A stretch of DNA of 64,000 bases, taken from Lyophyllum atratum. Its lineage: Eukaryota; Basidiomycota; Agaricomycetes; Agaricales; Lyophyllaceae. Made by a program: the position numbers and the translations under genes. Below are positions 52,401 to 63,724 of the stretch, piece after piece. The notes beneath the pieces are model-generated. The model did not search any database. It saw nothing but the letters and a program-made list of their open reading frames with translations, and had not been told where the DNA came from. The stretch is from positions 1 through 64,000 of the forward strand of contig JACGCN010000092.1 in NCBI GenBank assembly GCA_014905825.1. Reading direction: 5' to 3'. Numbering within the stretch: position 1 is the stretch's first letter; every line of letters begins with the position of its first letter.

Positions 52401-52909
52401 CAAAAAAGCGTGGCCTTGCAACCTCAGCCGTCGAACGTAGGTTTCCCTTTTTTGTTTCTGCTGGCCGGATCCATGATGCACCATTCCTACGATGTCTTTC
52501 AATGCCTATCCCGCAGACCGTCCACTTGCAAGAATTTTCCCCAGAACCGAACCGGTCCAGCAAAAACCAAGCTTTATTCCGACCCACCTCAAGCGATGAA
52601 CCTTCGGAGAATCAGGACCGTCGCGAACCTATAGACTTTTCTGGCGGACTTTGCTTGCTCGATGACAGCGACTTCTCATTAGACTCTGATTATCTGGAAC
52701 TTCCACTTGCTCCACCAGACTTGACCTTCTCGACCAGTGCTATCGCCGAACTCGAGGACGAGACACATCGTGTTGAGAATGTTTCCCAAATATTGAAGGA
52801 CCTTCCAGATGCAACAGCCGACTCAGACAGCGAAAATGTGAAGGATGAGGTCGACGAATTTGCGGAATTAGACGCATGGATAAACAGCGCAGCTGTCGAG
52901 ATCCTGTAG
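46410..52909 (+). CDS. MER3: meiotic DNA helicase MER3/HFM1
   Basis: Ski2-like DNA helicase that stabilises recombination intermediates and promotes interfering crossovers in meiosis. The N-terminal 200 residues are Tyr/Pro/Asn-rich and disordered. GLFKFGVFNAVQSSCFDDVF leads into Walker A, whose sequence NMVISAPTGSGKT is assembled over a 24-nt exon (47230-47253), a 10-nt microexon (47313-47322) and the next exon. Further motifs: YMAPTKAL, LFLIDEVHILNESRG, VLVSATVPN, GVHHAGLTLDDRR, ATSTLAVGVNLPAHMV and QMLGRAGRPQFG. A Sec63-like domain follows (about 49300-50950). Near 51650 is the family's C-terminal zinc finger ECNHPCKDKNKCRHLCC, then a long Ser/acid-rich tail ending NSAAVEIL. More than twenty short introns, roughly 1,600 residues. 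Confidence 0.93.
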
Positions 52910-52968
52910 CACGATGAAGAGGGGAACGGCTAGCTATTAATCATTATTAGGCCCTATTAAGAAATGAA

Positions 52969-54485
52969 CTATATATCCGATGATGAAGATGAATCACTGT
53001 TGTTATCAGTGAAGATACGAAGTGCGTCCCGGAATCGTTCATCCCACACAACCTTCTGGGAAGGTTTGATGATATCCCATCCTGCAGCATCGCGCCGCCA
53101 CCGCAGCTCCTTTTTCATCCTCTCCGCGCTGAGCTCCACTTCCGTAGGCGGGGGGTTATTCACCTCCTCCTTAGTGGGCTCCCGTGTACCTCTGGATAGC
53201 TCACGCGCGGTAACAAGCTTCGCGGGAAGCTCCTCGTAATATACTTTACGCGCCTTTTCGATGTCAGCAGATGTTTTTTCGAGAGAGCTCTTGTACCAGG
53301 ACTCTGTCTCCTTGTCGAAGTCGAGATCGCCCTGTGTAGTCGGGACGTCAGGGGTGGTGATGTCGGCGAAAACAGACTCAGCCTGCTCGGCAGGCGCGAC
53401 GATAGGGCGAGTGTGCCCTGTGACCAGACGATATCCAGCTTCGGCACCGGAACGCACTTTATGGCGTTGGTTGAACCATTCCCAGATCATGAGGGGGATC
53501 TGGGATAGGCCAATGTGATTAGTGAAGGTCACCAGCAGTAAGGGTGCGACAGGTGGGATAGAGGCAGGAGGAGCGTTCATGGAGTCTGGGATAGAGGATT
53601 TCGAATTGGGAGGTGTGGGTTGCGAAGGGGGAGGACGCATTTGGAGAGGAGAAAAAACGGGTGAGTTTTGGGCATTCAAAGGTGTACTGGGCTTGTCAGA
53701 GGACGACTGCATATCGTCGCTGGCCTCCTCAGGCTCGTCAAAGTGACCATCGGACTCTAGCTCACGAGCCAGGAGCTCTTCCTGGTCCACCTTCTCCAGT
53801 CCTTCCGTCCATCCTTTTTTTAGTCCGAAGAGGAACTCCTTCAATGTCGGTCGGCCGACTATGACTATTCCACCCTGGAGTCTATGCTGCGCTACCTCCG
53901 CAGGAGATTTATATGAGGGCAACGCCTGCGCAATCTCAGGTATGGGGTCTATGCCGAGTTCTAAGCGTCGACGCTGGCGTATATCGTCTGCGACACGCTC
54001 CGCGATATCTCCATGCCGCTTTCCTGCAATCATCTCGAAGTCCACTGCCGCAGCAACCAAGATGGGCTTAACGAACATATTAGCGAATCGACAGGGTACA
54101 GAGGAGCGTATGCCCCGACCTTGACGTACTTCCGAAAGTACTTGATGCCTTGGTCGTAATCCTCGTCTCCAGGCCATTTGCTTCCGTATACAGTGACCTT
54201 TCGTGGCCAGTCCAGCGGGCCAACAAGTTCTTCCGCCTGGTCCTTCACGAGGTCAACATAGTGCTGTTTGATTCGTTTGCATTGCCGCCGGTCATAGATG
54301 TAGTAACCTGTAATGGTCGACGTGACGGAGAGGAAGATAAGCCAATTCCGAGAGGGTAGTTTAGGCCGCTTTTCCAGCCAGGAAGCGGGTATGCCTGTGT
54401 AGCGCAGGGCTGTGCGGAAGCCCGAGACTTGCTTGGGTTCTAGCGATGCTGGTGGTGGCGGCGTCGCAGCATTTTGGGCACTCAT
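52969..54485 (-). CDS. TIM54: mitochondrial inner-membrane translocase subunit Tim54
   Basis: Component of the TIM22 complex that inserts carrier proteins into the inner membrane. Starts MSAQNAATPPPPASLEPKQV at ATG 54483-54485; an upstream TTG in frame is ignored. GFRTALRYTGIPASWLEKRP is the Tim54 signature, and WLIFLSVTSTITGYYIY is the single membrane segment. The intermembrane-space domain follows (KVTVYGSKWPGDEDYDQGIKYFRKYVK, then after a 50-bp intron PILVAAAVDFEMIAGKRHGDIA). LVTFTNHIGLSQIPLMIWEWF lies near the C-terminal third. A Pro/Ser-rich acidic linker is inserted at about 53600-53720, and the C-terminus is a run of Ser/Asp. Only one intron. It converges on MER3 with 59 bp between stops. 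Confidence 0.92.
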
Positions 54486-54785
54486 GCCAGGTGGAATGTC
54501 GAGAACGCGGAGACGCGCTGTTGGCAAGTTTCCGAAATTTACTCGGCAAGCGCCGAACGTGGCGACTATTTTTATCGCCGAGTTCCACTACTCACCCGAC
54601 ACATAGAGCATATCGAACAATAAATTGACACTATGTATAGCAAGGAGAGGGGTACAAGTACAGAAAATAAGAAAATAAATGCACTACTCCCGGTCCGACG
54701 CCTTCTCCAGTTGTTGACGTTTCGTGCGCCAGCACTAGAACACCAACCATTAGAAAAAGCAATTAGAGGAAATGGAATGAAAAGC

Positions 54786-56679
54786 TCACGTTGCAATATC
54801 CAGTCCTCGTTTCTTTCCCGTCTTGGCTTCGTCGAGGAACTGATTGAGACCGAAAACGTCGCCAGTGTCCTTCTCGAACTGTACAGGCCCTTCCCGGACT
54901 TCCTGCTCTGACGCGCCTTCGAACCCGACACGAGCCTGACCAAGACCAAACCGATCATTGCCCAGCGCCTTGCCAATGCCCTCGTCTGTTCCACCGCCAA
55001 ACGATTCCTCGTTGCCCTCTTCAATGTTGCCCCGTGCCTTATAGATGGCAGCAGCAGCAGTTGAGCCGTGGAAGAGCGGCCGGTCGTACAGATTGTACGA
55101 GTCCTCGTCCGCAAAGTTTCCGGACAATGATTCCTGGTTGAATAACCGTGAATCCAACATGGACTCCTTCGAGAGGGTTGGCTTTGCAAGCCCGAGCGCA
55201 ACTTTCTCCGAGATGTCACGATTTTGCTGCCGTGCTAGTTGTTTCGCGCGTTGCTCCGTGCCCATGTTGTTCATCCGCAGCTCACGTTCCCGTTCCCTGC
55301 GCTTCTCCGACCTCATCTGGTCTCGGATCTTGCGTGCTTCCTCATCTTCCTCGCTGCCTTCAGACTCTGACCCACTGCCGCTCTCGCTGCCGTAGTCCGC
55401 CAGTGTAGACTTCATGACTGCTTGACTTGCAGCTGTAGGTTTCGGTGCGATACCGCCCCGCTCTTCTCTTGCGCGCTGAGCGAGCATACGAAGGTTCTCT
55501 TCCTTTGACTCCTTCTCTTTTTGCGCAAGTTTCTGTTGCATGAGAGCACGTTGTCGGACTTCTTCGCGAGCATGTCGGTCAGCAACAAACAAGGCTTCCG
55601 AGAATTTGGCGAAGTTGTCGTTAATGTGAATCTAGAACACCTGGTTAGTCCCCGAATAGTGTGCGTGCGTTCGGAATTGTACTCACATCTTGGAGACCTC
55701 GTCCATCCGCAGCAAGACGTTTATCTAGCGGAATAGTGAAACCTTTGTTGTTCTTCCAATTCGAAATACAAGGCGGGATCATCCACTCTTTCTGCTCCGC
55801 CGCCGTTGCTTTCCTGGGGGGACTCCGCAATACCGGAGGCGGCGGACTAGGGGGACCTCGCGGGATCTTCTTATGCTTGAAACGTGGTGGCTCTAATGGG
55901 TCCTCCACCACCTCCGACATCTTGATGATCCTCTGCTTCAGCCCTGCCTCCCCATTCTGTTGTCCTGGTGTATACCGGATGAACGAGGTTTTCCCTTGAC
56001 TGCCTGGAACATTTTTAGGCTGGGCAGCCTTGATTTTGCCATTCACAAGCTTTTCGAGTGCGGCTCGGGTTTTATCTGAAGTCTCCTGCACTTCTTCCTC
56101 CGACGGCCGGTCCATGGTACGGTCGCTTTCCTCAAGGTCTTTACGGTGGAAGAGGGGCACGAGGTCTTTGAATTGAGATTGGATGATTTTGTCAGGCCGC
56201 TGGCCTTGGTGGGCAATGGCATCATATCGAACGTTGCCCTCACTGTCGACTTGGAGCGCAAGTGTGTTTCCGGATGAACCCTGCAAGAGTTTAGACACTT
56301 TAGACAGTTAGGAGGGTAGAGTTAGCGGTAGGCTCACCTTTTTGCGGCCCATTTCCAGCGGGTATTGCGCGATATGACATTCAGGGAACGCACCGCCATC
56401 GCCTATGCAAGTTGAAATGAGATGTTATTCAGGCTTGGTGAAGTGTAAACAGACGCACCAAAGTCCTCAGGTGTGGTTGGTTTCCATCCTTTCCGCTGTC
56501 CGTAGGGTGGTCTCGTGGGTCGGGTAATGACAGTTTGTTTGATTGCTTGGACAACTTCCTCTTCGTCGTCTGAAACGACGGGAGCGTACAGGGGTTGAGG
56601 AAGTACTCTGCAGCATAATGTTAGTTACGTATGTTCTGCTAGTGAGATGTAGAGCTTACGCGGCGAGGGCTGTTGCCAT
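54786..56679 (-). CDS. PRP45: SNW-domain splicing factor (SKIP/Prp45)
   Basis: Core spliceosome component and transcription coregulator. Exon 1 is short (ATG 56677-56679, MATALAA) and joins VLPQPLYAPVVSDDEEE. The SNW domain contains PPYGQRKGWKP, EDFGDGGAFPECHIAQYPLE, IAHQGQRPDKIIQSQFKDLVP and RFKHKKIPRGPPSPPPPVLRSPP. ISNWKNNKGFTIPLDKRLAADGRGLQD is the segment that names the family. A charged C-terminal half follows (ARKIRDQMRSEKRRERERE, RDISEKVALGLAKPT, DSRLFNQESLSGNFADEDSYNLYDRPLFH). The simplest stop is the TGA after GKKRGLDIAT. Alternatively the same GTGAGC is a splice donor and a short basic tail is added. Four introns, about 580 residues. Confidence 0.93.
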
Positions 56680-56759
56680 TGTGCAGAGGTGGATGAATCA
56701 GACGATGAAGGCAATGAAGAACCTTGCTTGGCACTGTTTACAATCAACGCCTCTCGGAG

Positions 56760-57355
56760 TTACAAATAGGATCTCCATCCGTGCTTACGAATCAAGCCCT
56801 CATATTTAATTTGCAATCTCTTCCAGCCTTTCTCAAGCAACGAATTTGGCGTACCAGTACTCTCCCGCAGCGCTTCTTCGAGAGCAATTTGAATCTCATA
56901 TCCTGCAACAGCACCAACAGCACAGCTGCTAGCCAGTCCTAGCACTGAGTAAAGTCGCCGTTGGGCCTTACCACACCAATATTCCAAGCCAATCGCCCGA
57001 TGTAATCACCAACTTCAGGCTCTCATCGTTTCTCGGTTTGGTTGTTCGTACACCTTGATACGAGGGCGTGGATCGATGTAGATCCATCAGATGGTCCAGT
57101 GTCAGTCACGAGCTGAGAAAATTGGAGGAACCTTGTCCACATCATCTTCTTGATGTCCTTGTTTAGACATGAAAAGGCGTTGTCGACGGGCCGAATATTT
57201 CCATCTTGGATAGCTTTATCGATGTTGGGTCTATCGGGTGGTAGATATAAGAGGTAAGGGTCAAAGCTGAACAGACGGTCGGAACGAGGGCAGAAATGCG
57301 GTGGGTCTGCGATGAGCCAAAATTGGGCTGCGTCAAGAGATCGAACGTCAGACAT
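56760..57355 (-). CDS. small uncharacterised protein (frame broken once)
   Basis: I do not recognise the family. Exon 1 starts MSDVRSLDAAQFWLIADPPH and runs to TRFLQFSQL; a GT-AG intron (GTGACT...CAAG) leads to VYEQPNRETMRA. The next convincing stretch, PEVGDYIGRLAWNIG, lies one frame away at about 57018-57024 with no room for an intron. Another intron then joins GLASSCAVGAVAGYEIQIALEEALR and the end GLIRKHGWRSYL. Assuming one indel, the product is about 165 residues with a hydrophobic Ala/Gly/Val patch near the C-terminal third. It lies 80 bp upstream of SNW1 on the same strand. Confidence 0.5.
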
Positions 57356-57558
57356 GGCCGTAGATAATCAGAGGTAGATTGCGTATAGAGCTATTGATTG
57401 GGATAACGATGAGCTCGGGATTTGACTTGAAGCTTGAGATAGGGTGCAGAGGATATGGCGCGGAGTGCAAACTTGACTTCCTTTCAACTATAACCTTAAC
57501 TGTACTCGACGCAGAACTGTTCCTTCGAGCATCGCTATTACTCCTAGATGTTCCAGAG

Positions 57559-58939
57559 ATGGACCCAAAGCCATCCTCGAACGTCATGAAGCCCGCACCT
57601 GTCGGTACATCCATACAGGTCGCTGCCGATATGCTTGTTACGCTCATTGAATCCGAGCGTGCGAATGCTGCCAACGCGTCCCAGGCCAGGTATAACCAGC
57701 TAGAACGCCACTTCATCTCATTCAGGGAGAATTCGATGTCTTTGGTTGCTGTAGAGCAAGGCAAGGACTCATCAGACCCAGCGAGAGCTTATCGATACAC
57801 AGGCTCTCCTTGCCCAATATCAGCAATATGTGGCCAGCACTGCGGGAGCTGTACAAAACAGGATAGAATATGCACATGCCGCTCACGATCAGGCTCGCCA
57901 GGGCGACGTGCTGCGGATTGAAGAGCAGGAGAAAGAGGCATCAGCGCAGAAGCGTCTTGACGAGCTTCAGGCTGTTCTTCGAGACATTGGTATCGTGTTT
58001 TCTGTCGAAGGACAATTCTCTGAGATTCGAAGCCGGGTGGGCCTCGGTCCTTGCACAACTGGAGGCCAGAGATTGTGGTGTCATGAACGCAGGACGACTG
58101 CACTGAAGTTCTCGGTCAACTTACCCAAAGGCTACAGCAGGATCACGAGCATATAGCGCAGCTCGAACAGAAGGTCCTTGCATCCGACGAAGAAAAGATA
58201 CAGCTCGTCAACAACTATGAACTGGAATTACAGTGTTTGAAGCTCGAAATATCGATGCTGCGTGATGCCGCCGCCACCGTCTCGATCAGAGCCATCTCCC
58301 GCCAATACAAATTCTGAGCTGCCCCAGAATGCACCTGCGGAGGTTTGCGATATCCCAGGTATGTTCTCGTTTATTCGACTATGACCCTACTGACAAGCAA
58401 GGAGCAGGTGAGCCTAGCGATGCGACAAACCAAGGCTCATCTGACATCTCCTTCCCTAATGAGTATCACAAATTGAATTCCGACAAGACTATCACAATAC
58501 CAACGTCCCCTTTTATTGATCTATGCTCGGTCCAAGACCGCCTATCCAAGCCTCTCAAGCCTTACAAAGTGTGTTCCATCCATAAGTTCACAAAGCACAT
58601 GATAATTAACATTCTGCTGCAGACCTAGAGCGAATCATATCCTCTGAGAAGTTTCAGCCTTGTGAAAATGGCTTTCTCTGCACCGCCAGTGAGCTCGCGG
58701 AGTGGCTCTACGACACCTGTCGCTTCTTGCGCCAGCACCATGTCTTGACTCGACTCTCTTTTGGACACACATTTTGCCCACTTCAGTTCTGCAGCATAAA
58801 CAGTCCCACTAACTGGTCGACTGGGACGCCTGCGTCTCTTGACTGCCATCGCTTTGATTCGTTGCTATCGCGTTATGATGACAGACGCTCTACTTTAAAG
58901 CGAGATAAACAGACTCGGAGGAACCTGACCTCGCTCTGA
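57559..58939 (+). CDS. uncharacterised coiled-coil protein (several frame breaks)
   Basis: Family not recognised. The start MDPKPSSNVMKPAPVGTSIQ leads to VAADMLVTLIESERANAANAS, and an intron (GTATAACC...GTAGAG) joins KARTHQTQRELIDTQALLAQ. A heptad-rich region follows (RIEYAHAAHDQARQGDVLRI, then QEKEASAQKRLDELQAVLRD). Further coiled-coil pieces appear in other frames: WASVLAQLEARDCG, TEVLGQLTQRLQQDHEHIAQ and LASDEEKIQLVNNYELELQC. After a Pro/Ser-rich linker, an intron near 58355 and one ending 58622 lead to LERIISSEKFQPCENGFLC and the stop at 58937. Frame changes near 58035, 58100 and 58265 lack intron signals, so the gene is either decayed or misread. Possibly structural; function unknown. 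Confidence 0.45.
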
Positions 58940-59291
58940 TAGAACCTGTTCTAGCTTCGTCCCCCCCAACCCCCCTCTGCATATTAACCCAATCCTCGCA
59001 ACGTAAGATACATATATATTCCTTACCAGATCTCAATCACAACTTACACAAGTCGACTTTCCTATCTTTCCTCGCATCTGTTAAGAGTTCTTCCTTCGAA
59101 ATCAAAATCTTGTACATATATAGTCACGTACCGTGTTTTGAAATGCTAAACCGACTGTTTTTCGCGTCTCCGGATCTGCTACTCACATTGCTGCTGCAAT
59201 CCAAGGGAGTCATGTGCTGCACCATGAAAAAGGGGTATACATGATATTATACAGTAGTAACATACGACAAAGACAACGCGAAACAAGAACC
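58940..59291. other. convergent 3' region
   Basis: 350 bp between stops; AT-rich 3' UTR-like sequence, no gene seen. Confidence 0.4.
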
Positions 59292-60829
59292 TCACACAGA
59301 TATAGGAGGGCGGCCAATATCTCTAGACTTCCACCATGTCCACGCGCCCACTCCGACAATGAAGTTGAATACGCCGACGGCTCCTGAACCAGCACCAAGC
59401 AAGACAAGAAGATACCAGCAAATGCCGATTATGCGATCCAAGGTACGCCCCGTGTATCGCTTCAGGTTCGCACACGGATCCGGGGTGGCCGAGTAATGGC
59501 TAGGGAGACGGAGCATTGGTGGTTTCGAGAGTTTGACTGACGGCGTAGGGCGCGTCGGAGGGGGGAGAAGGAGCACGCAACGATGGGTTTCTACACAACT
59601 GTCAGATAAATATACTTGAGCAGGGACTAAACTGGACAAGCGTACGTGATCTGAGGTCGTGTAGCTCGGAACCGAGGTATATAGAAGATTGCTGATGTTC
59701 GTCTTGTCGAGTGTATCAGGAGAGTCGGTATGCGTCGCGTACAAAACTCTATCCGTCCAGGATGGTTCACGCTTCGCACTGGCCGGAATAGACCTCAGTC
59801 AACCGGAGGCCCTCTACAGCACGGAGACGACATACCTATATTTATCCACTTCGCCGAGTTGATACTTGTAACTACACTTGAACCTCCAAAACGCCCCCTC
59901 ATGCAGACCTTGGAAGACAGTCGCCTTACGGCGCTCGATGAGCAGTTGATCGAACTCTTTCAGCTGCTCGCGCGTCTTCTCGTTGTCAAGCTTTGAGCAT
60001 AGTCCAAGTTCTTGCTGAGGGCGAGGGGGTGCAGTGGCGGGACGTCGACCCGGAAGTTGAGGTCGCCCAGGAAGAAGAGGTGGGACGTCGCGTAAATGGT
60101 GCTGGGTGCTTGCGTCTCTTCTGGAGAGACAGGAGGGAAGAGGAGCGTGCCGACGATGTGTTTATAGTCGCCCAGTCTTCTTGAGAGTAGGTGTTTATGT
60201 GCGGTCAAATGTGCACACACAAATCTAATGCAGGCCAGTGAGAAACGAAGGCGACAGTCGAGTGGAGTCTTGGAACTCACGTAAAAGTTTCGCCGACGTC
60301 GCCATCATCGCCTGGAACACGGAAACGTACACCGACGGCACCCTTGTTGCCCATGTACGCGGGGCCCGTGCCCGTCCATTGGGTCTGAACGTCACATATA
60401 GTGCGCGCAACGCCTTCGTCTCGTCCATATACCAACAAGGCAACGCCGGCATTCACGACCTTTGCAATTAACGAGTAGCGTTCTTTGTTGGGGGCATGAG
60501 CCTCGATCTGGGAAAGGATGAGGGCATTCCGGTCTTCAATTACAGCTTTTGAGAAGCCAGAGACTAGTAGGAGTTAATATCAATTCCTTAAAACAGCATA
60601 GCTAGCTGCACATACGGCCGAGATATAGCGGAAGAAGCTCCTGGAAGCCAACGGCGACAATGTCGGGTGCACGCCGCTCGTCAGAGAGAAAGCTGGAAAC
60701 CTGGAATGTAGGTGAAAGCCAGTCAACGAGGTCCTGTGGAAGACTTTGGTCTCCTTGCAAGTTCGTGTTGTACGACGCAATTTGGACTAACAGACGATCG
60801 GCAAAATTGCCTGCTAGCGAATGGGCCAT
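59292..60829 (-). CDS. inositol-polyphosphate 5-phosphatase, membrane-anchored
   Basis: Endonuclease/exonuclease/phosphatase-fold enzyme that removes the 5-phosphate from inositol phosphates or phosphoinositides. ATG 60827-60829 starts MAHSLAGNFADRLLVQIASYNTNLQG. APDIVAVGFQELLPLYLG, YMGNKGAVGVRF, FVCAHLTAHKHLLSRRLGDY, FLGDLNFRVD, REQLKEFDQLLIERR and YTTSDHKPIVA are the catalytic blocks (QE, NKG, HL-AH, GDLNxR, SDH). The C-terminus holds a hydrophobic hairpin (IIGICWYLLVLLGAGSGAVG, VFNFIVGVGAWTWW), so the enzyme is probably membrane-bound. Two frame breaks occur: near 59992 (an A3 run that should be A4 on the coding strand) and near 59576-59580 after KPIVA. With these repaired the family sequence is continuous. 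About five introns. Confidence 0.82.
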
Positions 60830-61226
60830 CGCTGATGAATTGAAGGAGTTCGCGACGGGCCGCACCGTTGCAGGCAGGAGAACGCTCCGAAGGCGCAAAC
60901 AGGAACACAAGGAGAGAACGTGATATCAAATTGGGTAGTATTTATGATTGGTGTAACATCATAATAGTAGCCGTCAGAAGTCTACTAATCTGATACTGAT
61001 TGGGAGGCTGGCATTGGCAAGAAATTAGAATGCAACTTGGAAGGGCTTTAGGAAGATGGATTGATCCAACAAGTTGGAGTTCCGTCACATTCTCATCGGT
61101 GCCCCAAACCTTAACTAGCCAACAGACAGATCTCGAAACCTGGAATAGTCGCATTGTCTACATCTTGAAGACTATCCACTGAACATCGCATATGACGAAG
61201 CCTCTTGAACGCACCTACCACCGGGT
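60830..61226. other. intergenic between 5-phosphatase and carbonic anhydrase
   Basis: About 400 bp upstream of the 5-phosphatase and downstream of the carbonic anhydrase; short frames only, none supported. Confidence 0.4.
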
Positions 61227-62072
61227 CTAAGCAGCCGGTCCCCTTGTTACCTTCAAGTCCCTCAACCTGCCAGTGCTGATGTCATACACCCAACCGTGCA
61301 CCCATACGTTCTTCTTCTTCGCGTCCGCAGAGGCCCAGGCGTCGACGAGCGTAGCGGTCTTGCAAAGGTTACGACCTGACGCCTAACGTTCTCCTCGATG
61401 ACAATGGAAGTGCCTCAGCCTTAGGTGTGGTGGAGACGTGGAGAGACGTAGCGAGCCTCGTCAGAGGCTCCAACCAGCGGTTGAGGGGATCATCAGGAGA
61501 CAAGGAGGGGATGGTCACAACTGATCCATCGTCGGTGATCGAGGGATTCTGGGCGGCATTGAAGCAAGCGGCTGCACCTCCGCACTCGCTATGTCCTACA
61601 ACGACGACTATATGCGGCGAGAGCACGGTTGGAAAGCAAAACAGTGTGAGAGAAGCATATCAAGCACCATGTTGAACACCCAAGAAGTCTATGGCATACT
61701 TAAGCACAGCTAGTGCGCTATCATCGTCAACTGGAAATTGGCTGACGAAAGTGGGACGATAAATGAAATGCACGAGTCGTAATTGTGCAACACTCACTTG
61801 GCGATGTTACGGTGAACAAAGATATCTCCCGGTCGGGCACCAGTAAGAACAGTCTCGGGTATTCTAGAGTCTGCGCAGCCGATCCAAAGGGTCTACGAAT
61901 CGGCGTCAGCAAGCTTGCGATTCTTGGCGCCACCGAAATGACCAACATGGGGAGATTGGCCTTTGACCAACTGTTCGAAGAAGCCAGGCTCGGCGCTCAT
62001 GACGTCCTCGGCCCACTGCGCATTCGCAGCAAGCAAGCGGGTCAGAGCATCATGCTGTTGAGAGTGAGCCAT
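61227..62072 (-). CDS. NCE103: beta carbonic anhydrase (two frame breaks in last exon)
   Basis: Zinc enzyme interconverting CO2 and bicarbonate; in fungi it supports growth in air and CO2 sensing. ATG 62070-62072 starts [20 protein letters not shown]. Splicing gives [20 protein letters not shown] (zinc Cys and the Asp-Arg pair), [37 protein letters not shown] and [14 protein letters not shown] (zinc His and Cys). The last exon then breaks frame twice: between KAEALP and [11 protein letters not shown] (near 61406, CC where CCC would fit) and between RRQV and [14 protein letters not shown] (near 61370). Beyond that, [20 protein letters not shown] and the end TRGPAA match the family. Three introns. 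Either a recent pseudogene or consensus errors; I favour errors because all zinc ligands are kept. Confidence 0.85.
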
Positions 62073-62494
62073 GGAGGTTCGGGATGATGTGGATGGGGGA
62101 AGGAGATTTAATAATGATTATCGCACTAATTTGACTAAAGTCCGACATGTCCTCTAGCAGTTCGTTGCCTGTCGACGAACACTTATTCTGCTTCACAAGC
62201 AACAGACTGTGGGCTGCCGTGTATGGCAACAATTTGAACAAGACTGTGCTCGATGGTGAATTGAACGTTACTTATACCCATGTAGCAGTTCGCCCTCTTC
62301 CTAGTCTGCACAGTAATCGCCGTTCGAAGAAAAAATGCATGTGGCTTATTCTCATACGTGCATGATGTGGGGAGGAAAGCGTATGTAGTATTAAGCAGAG
62401 ATGTTTTGCGCCGACATGTCAAGCCCGTCCACCATTCGGGCTGCAAGCCTCTCAACGTCACTCAAGCAAACATCCAGGGGAAATAGCATCGGTT
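62073..62494. other. intergenic between carbonic anhydrase and RPL7
   Basis: About 420 bp covering the RPL7 3' region and the carbonic anhydrase promoter. Unsupported frames only. Confidence 0.4.
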
Positions 62495-63724
62495 CTAGTT
62501 CATCTGTCTGATGAGCTTGTTGATGTTTTCCTCCCGGTCACCAAGTCACCGCCCTGGACGAAGTGCTTGAACTTGCGTGTCCTCCACCCACCAGTAGGGT
62601 TAGAGAGCTTGAACGGCCACAGGAAGTTCGAGGCCTGGAAAGAAAAGACGATCAGTGCACTGCGAAAGCTTAGATGTGATGCTTCATCATACTTGTTTGA
62701 AGTTGGGGGCCCGCGGTGATGATCTCGTGAACAAGGTCCTCGACGGAGAGGATGTCGTATTTGCCGAGATTCTGCTCGATAACAGCGTTGTTCGAAAGGG
62801 GGATGCGTTGCTTGTCGACCTTGCCGTATCCACGCTTGTAGATCAGTTCACGGACTGTCTTCAGGTTGGCCTCACTGACAGTGAAAATGTGAGCGTCGAC
62901 TAACGAAAGAAATAATTTACTACTCACCCATACGCAATGTAGGGTTCGACAAGACGAAGCATCTGTTGTGTGGGACGAGTAGCCTTGACAAACACTCCAT
63001 TGTTGATTTGGAGAAGACGGAGGAGTTGCAAGATTTTTCGGGGTTTGGGCGCGATTTCGTTGATACTGCAGAGTACCTTGAGCAATCTGGCAACCTTTGA
63101 CAGAATAACTCAACTCACCCACGGATACGGACAACGAAGTACACCTTGGGCTGAGCAGAACGTAGAAATCGTTGGAACTCCGTGCAGCCCGCTTCAGACG
63201 GATCTCCTCCCTCTCCTTGGTGTGGTACTCCTTCACGTAGGTCTCAGCGCGCTTGAAGATGACCTTTCGCTTGGCCTTCTGGGCCTGGAACGAGAATGAT
63301 GATCAGTTCATAGAGTTCAGTAGAACGCAAGCAAGCAACAGAGGAAGGAAAAGTTCAGTCCCGAAAGATGGTTAATTGAAGGCAACATGGCAGAATTGAA
63401 AGTCCCACTAGCCGTTCGTCGAATGAATCGTATGCATCATATAAAAATATCCGAGTGACAGATCCCAGGTCCAAAACTTACCTTTGCGAGCGGCCGTCGC
63501 AGCAGCCAGGCGTTCCTCCCGGGCCTTTTCATTTGCTTGCGTTTCTTGAGGAGAGTCTCCGGGACTTCAATCGCCTACTGTAGAGGTTAGCATGAGGTCC
63601 AAGTCGCCCAAGAAATTCGCAGATCTGACCGAAGCACTCGGGACGCCTGAACAGAGAAATTGAGATGGTCAATGAGGTTGATAGACCTGGATATCGGACG
63701 GACGTACGTGGTGGAGGGGGCCAT
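62495..63724 (-). CDS. RPL7: 60S ribosomal protein L7 (uL30)
   Basis: Structural protein of the large ribosomal subunit. Exon 1 is only 17 nt (63708-63724, MAPSTT); after a 133-bp intron come [14 protein letters not shown] and, in another frame, [17 protein letters not shown]. After a 187-bp intron: [84 protein letters not shown], and the end [13 protein letters not shown]. Four single-base discrepancies at short homopolymers (near 63532, 63483, 63158 and 62705-62709) shift the frame away from and back to the family sequence. An essential protein should not carry these, so they look like sequence errors. The long first introns are typical of ribosomal protein genes. Confidence 0.92.

Noticed and set aside
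61227..62072. Carbonic anhydrase as a true pseudogene
   Set aside because: Same kind of single-base breaks occur in the essential RPL7 gene next door, so sequence error is the better explanation for now.
63295..63481. Possible C/D snoRNA in the 187-bp RPL7 intron (ATGATGC and several CTGA)
   Set aside because: RPL7 introns do host snoRNAs in yeast, but the C box is imperfect, no terminal stem is visible, and I could not identify a guide sequence.
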